A stretch of 64,000 nt of DNA from NCBI GenBank assembly GCA_947447465.1, contig CANFKE010000015.1, positions 1 through 64,000 on the forward strand, read 5' to 3'. Below, one piece after another: positions 60,425 through 64,000 of this stretch. Each line of letters opens with the position of its first letter. Position 1 is the first letter of the stretch. The translations under genes were made by a program, and so were the position numbers. The notes beneath the pieces were generated by a model, which was not told the DNA's origin, ran no database searches, and worked only from the letters and a program-made list of their open reading frames with translations. This stretch comes from Chitinophagaceae bacterium. GTDB lineage: Bacteria; Bacteroidota; Bacteroidia; Chitinophagales; Chitinophagaceae.

Positions 60425-60871
60425 ATGGACTTAGCAATACAATTGATCGAAAAATATTGTGAACAAAACGGATGGCCAATAAATATTCGAATTGATATTC
60501 ACGATATAACTACCGATATTAGGGTAGTCGCAGGTGGTTATGATCAGAATGGTAGTAGAGCCGAATACTTATCATTTCAAGACCTAAGAGAAATCTTAGA
60601 AGTTAATGATGTTATCGGGAAAACTATTAATGACAACAGTTTAGTTAAAGAGCAACTTGATTTTTATAACAAGGAAATGAGTAATGGTAAAGGAGACAAT
60701 TTCAACAGGCTCCAAAATGTTGAAAGCTTGATTTATGATACCTTGGCAAAGTACATTATTCAGATGCTACACGGTGCGACATTACCTCGAATATTTTACC
60801 CAGAGATAATACCGCTCCAAAAGCATAAGGCCACACATTTTACTGAACTTGCAGAAGAAGCTAATGAATAA
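60425..60871 (+). CDS. Hypothetical protein
   Basis: A 148-aa soluble, acidic/helical protein (MDLAIQLIEKYCEQNGWPIN...). No family recognised. It has its own TAnnTTTG promoter. Part of the AT-rich island. Confidence 0.5.
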   Translation: MDLAIQLIEKYCEQNGWPINIRIDIHDITTDIRVVAGGYDQNGSRAEYLSFQDLREILEVNDVIGKTINDNSLVKEQLDFYNKEMSNGKGDNFNRLQNVESLIYDTLAKYIIQMLHGATLPRIFYPEIIPLQKHKATHFTELAEEANE

Positions 60872-60950
60872 GTGAATCACACAGACTCAGAAATACAGAC
60901 ACGTAAAAATATTAGTATATATTTTGCAGTTAATTTTATTATATTTATAT

Positions 60951-61346
60951 ATGCACCTAACTACAAATGACTATATCTGTTTGGTTGCTGCAATTGCAAC
61001 TATTCTTGCTTTACCACCTGCATATCAGAACTATTTCAAGAAAAATAAAGAGGAAAAATTAAACAGAACTAAAATTCAGTCTGAAGGTACAAATGCGCAA
61101 ACTGAAATTGTTGAGAAACAACCTATGCCAGCGTTCATGAAGGCGTTTGTCTGTGTTGCATTTGCCGCTGCTATTTTAGTTATAGAGTTGATAGCTTTTA
61201 GTTGGATTTTAAGCATTGCTGGAATAGAATTCAACTTAGATACTATGCCTGTCAATTGGAAGATTGGATTTTATGCTATGTTTGCGATACCGGGTATATC
61301 GTGCTTTATTGCACTACTACATATTTCTTCAACTTTTTCTGATTAG
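60951..61346 (+). CDS. Hypothetical membrane protein
   Basis: A 131-aa protein with hydrophobic segments at about 6-25, 63-87 and 100-125, and a charged stretch between (FKKNKEEKLNRTKIQSEGT). The ATG at 60951 is chosen; a TTG at 60924 would add 9 residues. No family recognised. Confidence 0.5.
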   Translation: MHLTTNDYICLVAAIATILALPPAYQNYFKKNKEEKLNRTKIQSEGTNAQTEIVEKQPMPAFMKAFVCVAFAAAILVIELIAFSWILSIAGIEFNLDTMPVNWKIGFYAMFAIPGISCFIALLHISSTFSD

Positions 61347-61428
61347 TTGTTCGTATGCTTTTACGACGTCAATATTATGCTTGACCAACTTTGCTAAATT
61401 TATTGGATTGATGTTATTATTCCCTCCC

Positions 61429-61476
61429 CCCGATGTTGGTCTTATGACCAACAACTATCGGGAAGTATTCGTTTCC
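61429..61476. repeat. GTTGG...CCAACAAC repeat, copy B
   Basis: GTTGGTC-TTAT-GACCAAC is followed by AACTATCGGGAAGTATTCG. An outer CCCGAT/ATCGGG stem brackets it (61429-61434 with 61457-61462). The core and the GGGAxGTATTCG tail match the copy at 28482-28522. Confidence 0.65.
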
Positions 61477-61515
61477 CGCTAAAACTGAAAGAACCTCTAA
61501 AACATTATTCCGCAA

Positions 61516-61551
61516 AACAACAAAGCCCCCGATACCGGAGGCTTTGTTGTT
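61516..61551 (-). terminator. Terminator of the DUF5777 gene
   Basis: AACAACAAAGCC (61516-61527) and its perfect 12-bp complement (61540-61551), 18 nt past the minus-strand stop at 61569. Confidence 0.8.
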
Positions 61552-61568
61552 ATAAATATCTGGAATAC

Positions 61569-62492
61569 TTAGTTTCTGAATTCCTTAGGTTTTACAACCG
61601 TAAATACGCGGGAAATGTTGAATCCGAAATGGATACCACCATCCTTCCAGCTATCACCTGTCTGCCCAATGATCACTCGTTCAGTATTGGTAAATGAGTT
61701 GCTCAGCATCAATTGGAATACGTGTCCACCTGTTTCAACATCTATACCAACAGTAGCTGAATTGTAGGTCTTACCTGTACTGCCTATTACCGGCATGTCC
61801 TGGTTGGTCAGGCGCAGATAATACTCAGCGGTAATGGCCACACGCCTGCTTAGTTTCACGCGTCCGCCTATACCCAATGCAATAGTGTTATTGCTATACT
61901 TAGAGCTATCCACCAGATTATAGTGTACCAGAGTTGGGGTCAACTGCAGTGATATTGCATTGCTCATTTTACGAGCTATCAATACCTGATTGATGTAGGC
62001 CAATTGGTTAGAGAAATGCCATTCTGTACCAGCAGGTATAGGTAGTGTGCTCTTCCTTACTGCCGATATAGAACCATAGTAGCTCAGCGTAATAGGCATG
62101 CCGTTCTTCTGTTGCTTCAGTAGCTTAGCCTTTACAAATACATCATTCTCTTTGTTCAGTGTACTGTGCTCCACACCTACCATCAGCCATTTCTTTATAC
62201 CATAGTCCAGTCCCAGTTTGGTGGTCGCGTTATCAAGACCATAAAAGTTCTCTGCACCCTGGTTCAGTCGGCCAAAGCGGTGGTTCACCCTAAAGTCGAG
62301 TACACCTTCGCCCAGATTTTCAACACTGCTGGTATTGCAGATACGGGTAGCCTTAAAGGTAAACTCAACATCTTCCTTCTTCGCTGTTGCTTTTACATCA
62401 TTGTCCAGTTCATTCATCAAACTGTCTGCCGACTGGGCAAACGATAGAGTGGTGCCGCATATAAGGGCAGAAGCCAATAAAAATTTACGCAT
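61569..62492 (-). CDS. DUF5777-type beta-barrel protein
   Basis: A 307-aa exported protein with a signal peptide (MRKFLLASALICGTTLSFA). The start of the mature part reads TFKATRICNTSSVENLGEGVLDFRVNHRFGRLNQGAENFYGLDNATTKLG, typical of DUF5777, an outer-membrane barrel-like family of unknown function in Bacteroidota. It follows a YceI-like gene and a heme-binding lipoprotein on the same strand, which may share its function. Confidence 0.85.
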   Translation of the reverse strand: MRKFLLASALICGTTLSFAQSADSLMNELDNDVKATAKKEDVEFTFKATRICNTSSVENLGEGVLDFRVNHRFGRLNQGAENFYGLDNATTKLGLDYGIKKWLMVGVEHSTLNKENDVFVKAKLLKQQKNGMPITLSYYGSISAVRKSTLPIPAGTEWHFSNQLAYINQVLIARKMSNAISLQLTPTLVHYNLVDSSKYSNNTIALGIGGRVKLSRRVAITAEYYLRLTNQDMPVIGSTGKTYNSATVGIDVETGGHVFQLMLSNSFTNTERVIIGQTGDSWKDGGIHFGFNISRVFTVVKPKEFRN

Positions 62493-62597
62493 GTTTTCGT
62501 TTTTTGTTCGCGGTGTTCAGCCGCTTTATTGTTTTTATATTACTGCTTGTGCCGGGTGGGTAGCCGGTATTGGTAATGATCGCCTCAGCTAACCAGA

Positions 62598-63149
62598 CTA
62601 TTTCTGAGCTAGTGCTGCATCAATAGTAATGATCGCGTCTTTAGCCACCTTGTCGCCAACTACAGAAGGTACATCTACCTTATAGTCTGCCAGTTTTATC
62701 TGCAGCTTGGCACTTGCAGTAGCCGTACCGCCCTTTACGGTAATAGTACCCGGTACCGAAACGGTTTTGGTCACGCCATGCACAGTTAGGTCGCCGCTTA
62801 CAGTTACCTTATAGGTGCCGTCTTTAGCGAGGTTTACATCACCGAAGTTGGTGATCTTACCTTTGAACATAGATTTAGGGAACTTGTCGCTCTCCATGTA
62901 GTTCTCGTTAAAGTGCTGCTGCATCAGCTCGCGCTCAAACTTAAAGCTCTTTACCTGAAGCTGGAACACGAAGTCTCCGGTCTTGGCATCCAGGATACAA
63001 GCTACTTCATTATTTACACCCTCTATCTTTTCAGGAGATTTTGGGGTCGTGGCGTTGAAAGATATCTTAGCAGTGCGCGACATGAGTTTTTGCGCGAAAG
63101 ATGGGCTGGCAATTGCCAATATAGCCGCGGCTAGAATGATTTTTTTCAT
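62598..63149 (-). CDS. YceI-family protein
   Basis: A 183-aa periplasmic protein with a signal peptide (MKKIILAAAILAIASPSFA). It has the YceI features: FEFERELMQQHFNENYMESDKFPKSMFKGKI, GDLTVHGVTKTVSVPGTITV and VGDKVAKDAIITIDA. YceI folds are lipocalin-like and bind isoprenoid quinones or other lipids. In the operon with the CxxxxCH lipoprotein and the DUF5777 protein. Confidence 0.92.
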   Translation of the reverse strand: MKKIILAAAILAIASPSFAQKLMSRTAKISFNATTPKSPEKIEGVNNEVACILDAKTGDFVFQLQVKSFKFERELMQQHFNENYMESDKFPKSMFKGKITNFGDVNLAKDGTYKVTVSGDLTVHGVTKTVSVPGTITVKGGTATASAKLQIKLADYKVDVPSVVGDKVAKDAIITIDAALAQK

Positions 63150-63182
63150 AAAAGATGTTGTTGAATGTTTGAATGAATGAGA

Positions 63183-63557
63183 TTAGTTATTAGCAGCGCC
63201 ATGGTTCACCCAATACGTTATCTGCTTGATCTTACAGTCGGTCAACTTACCTAAGCCTTTAGGCATGGTACCTCTGTTGATGTCTGATAACAACAGGCCA
63301 TTATCTGCCGCTGTTTTTACACCGGTGTAGTTCGATAGGTCATATCCTGCCGCGGCATCTATCGCATCATGGCAGCCAGCTATTGCGCAAGACTGGCTCA
63401 TTATTGGCTTGATGTTGTTGGTATAGGTAGATGCGTTCGTAGCAGTATCGCAAGGATCCGCTGTTACTACCGGTGCAGGGTAGAGCTTGTCATATTTGTC
63501 GCTGTAGCAGCTGCCAAGCGAAACGGCGATCACTGCGAAAAGAAGTATTTTTTTCAT
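63183..63557 (-). CDS. c-type-heme-like lipoprotein (CxxxxCH)
   Basis: A 124-aa lipoprotein. A lipobox (SLGSC, acylated Cys 17) follows the signal helix. A variant heme motif is C57-AIAG-C62-H63 (CxxxxCH instead of CxxCH), and M98 in GTMPKG is a plausible second heme ligand. Such cytochrome-like proteins are known in Bacteroidota. The start at 63557 places the signal peptide correctly; the Met at 63599 is upstream of it. It is followed by YceI. Confidence 0.75.
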   Translation of the reverse strand: MKKILLFAVIAVSLGSCYSDKYDKLYPAPVVTADPCDTATNASTYTNNIKPIMSQSCAIAGCHDAIDAAAGYDLSNYTGVKTAADNGLLLSDINRGTMPKGLGKLTDCKIKQITYWVNHGAANN

Positions 63558-63623
63558 TGAATATGTATGGTTAAGTCTAAAAGCAAACTTGAATAGCACA
63601 GTTAAAAGGGTATCGATTCGAGG

Positions 63624-64000
63624 TTATTTGATCACACAATCCGTAAGAGATACACCTGTAATGCCATTGCCGGAGCAAAAGCCTTTGATGGTCACATTTT
63701 GTCCCTTACTAACGGTAATGTTCTTCTCTCTCATTGCGCACTGCACACCTGCTGTCGGGTCTTCGGTCTGCAGCACTACCATCAATCCTCCATCCTGATT
63801 CTTCTCAGATTCACCAACAATGCCGGTAACTTCTATTACTTTATTAAGATATTTGGCATCCGCAGCCTTCTCATCAGCACCATACTCTTTTGCCAGAGCC
63901 ACAGTGGTTATCGCTATTCCCTTTTGGTCTTCGGCCTTAGGGTGTGGCTTGGTCCACATTTTATAGGCAACACCCGCACCTATTGCGCCTATCACAACCA
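63624..64000 (-). CDS. OB-fold-like exported/membrane protein, cut by window end
   Basis: The C-terminal 123-plus residues of a protein continuing beyond the window. The visible start is a hydrophobic helix (IGAIGAGVAYKMW) and then a soluble domain with YLNKVIEVTGIVGESEKNQDGGLMVVLQTEDPTAGVQCAMREKN, which resembles a tRNA_anti-like OB fold. It precedes the cytochrome-like lipoprotein on the same strand. Confidence 0.65.
   Translation of the reverse strand, partial: VVIGAIGAGVAYKMWTKPHPKAEDQKGIAITTVALAKEYGADEKAADAKYLNKVIEVTGIVGESEKNQDGGLMVVLQTEDPTAGVQCAMREKNITVSKGQNVTIKGFCSGNGITGVSLTDCVIK

Overview
The window looks like chromosomal DNA of a Bacteroidota bacterium, most likely in or near the Chitinophagaceae. 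The evidence is a C-terminal type IX secretion (T9SS) sorting domain on a giant surface protein, a LytTR response regulator with a His_kinase-type sensor, BtuB-like and DUF5777-type outer-membrane proteins, a DUF3857/transglutaminase TPR protein, A-rich leaders without Shine-Dalgarno sites, and several -7 elements of the form TAnnTTTG. No insertion sequence, prophage, CRISPR array or rRNA operon was seen. Species-level placement is not possible from the sequence alone.

Layout. 1-480 is a gene-free, hairpin-rich stretch. 486-2037 holds a ParE/RelE-type toxin-antitoxin pair and a GIY-YIG/DUF4357 protein. 2104-8042 holds mnmE, a divergent MoxR ATPase (with a folded 109-bp repeat between them) and a 1056-aa membrane/HEAT/CRP-fold fusion. 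8069-10893 is a tightly overlapping desaturase / GNAT-like / KamA-like radical SAM operon with a leader containing a strong terminator hairpin. 11194-17563 holds Hsp20, rmlB, rmlA and a large secreted transglutaminase-like protein. 17662-22399 has two tandem geranylgeranyl-reductase-like flavoproteins, an LptF/LptG permease and tgt. 22602-23021 is a compact cobalamin-riboswitch-like RNA in front of a small Cys-rich CWC-type gene. 23195-31898 holds a hotdog thioesterase, a bestrophin, an AraC/aldehyde dehydrogenase/DUF779 module, mtaB, a GreA-C-like protein and hypotheticals. 31923-39861 holds an exported protein, a LytSR-type two-component pair, a TonB-dependent receptor, a DUF2971 protein, an M20 dipeptidase and a VapBC-like pair.

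40043-57946 is an exopolysaccharide/surface region. All genes but the last are on the minus strand. In transcription order they are: a half-size TolC-like protein, a Wzz/BY-kinase-like protein, a QxxRW glycosyltransferase, a 46-aa one-helix protein, an O-antigen-ligase-like protein, a GT4-like transferase, a 2226-aa T9SS adhesin-like protein containing four nearly identical 483-bp repeats, and three more transferases (GT14, GT2, GT2). A left-handed beta-helix acyltransferase is divergent. The rmlBA pair at 11777-13721 could supply dTDP-sugars to this locus, but that is inference.

58051-58122 is tRNA-Glu(UUC). It is followed by an AT-rich block of small unrecognised genes and a DUF4238 protein (58455-61346) that looks like accessory DNA. 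The right end (61569-64000) is a minus-strand set of exported proteins: an OB-fold protein cut by the window edge, a CxxxxCH cytochrome-like lipoprotein, YceI and a DUF5777 barrel.

The strongest candidates for something new are the desaturase/GNAT-like/KamA operon with its leader, the compact cobalamin-type RNA controlling a CWC protein, the NTT-like/HEAT/CRP-fold fusion, and the tiny coupled membrane protein in the polysaccharide operon. Short inverted-repeat elements from several families lie in the intergenic gaps.
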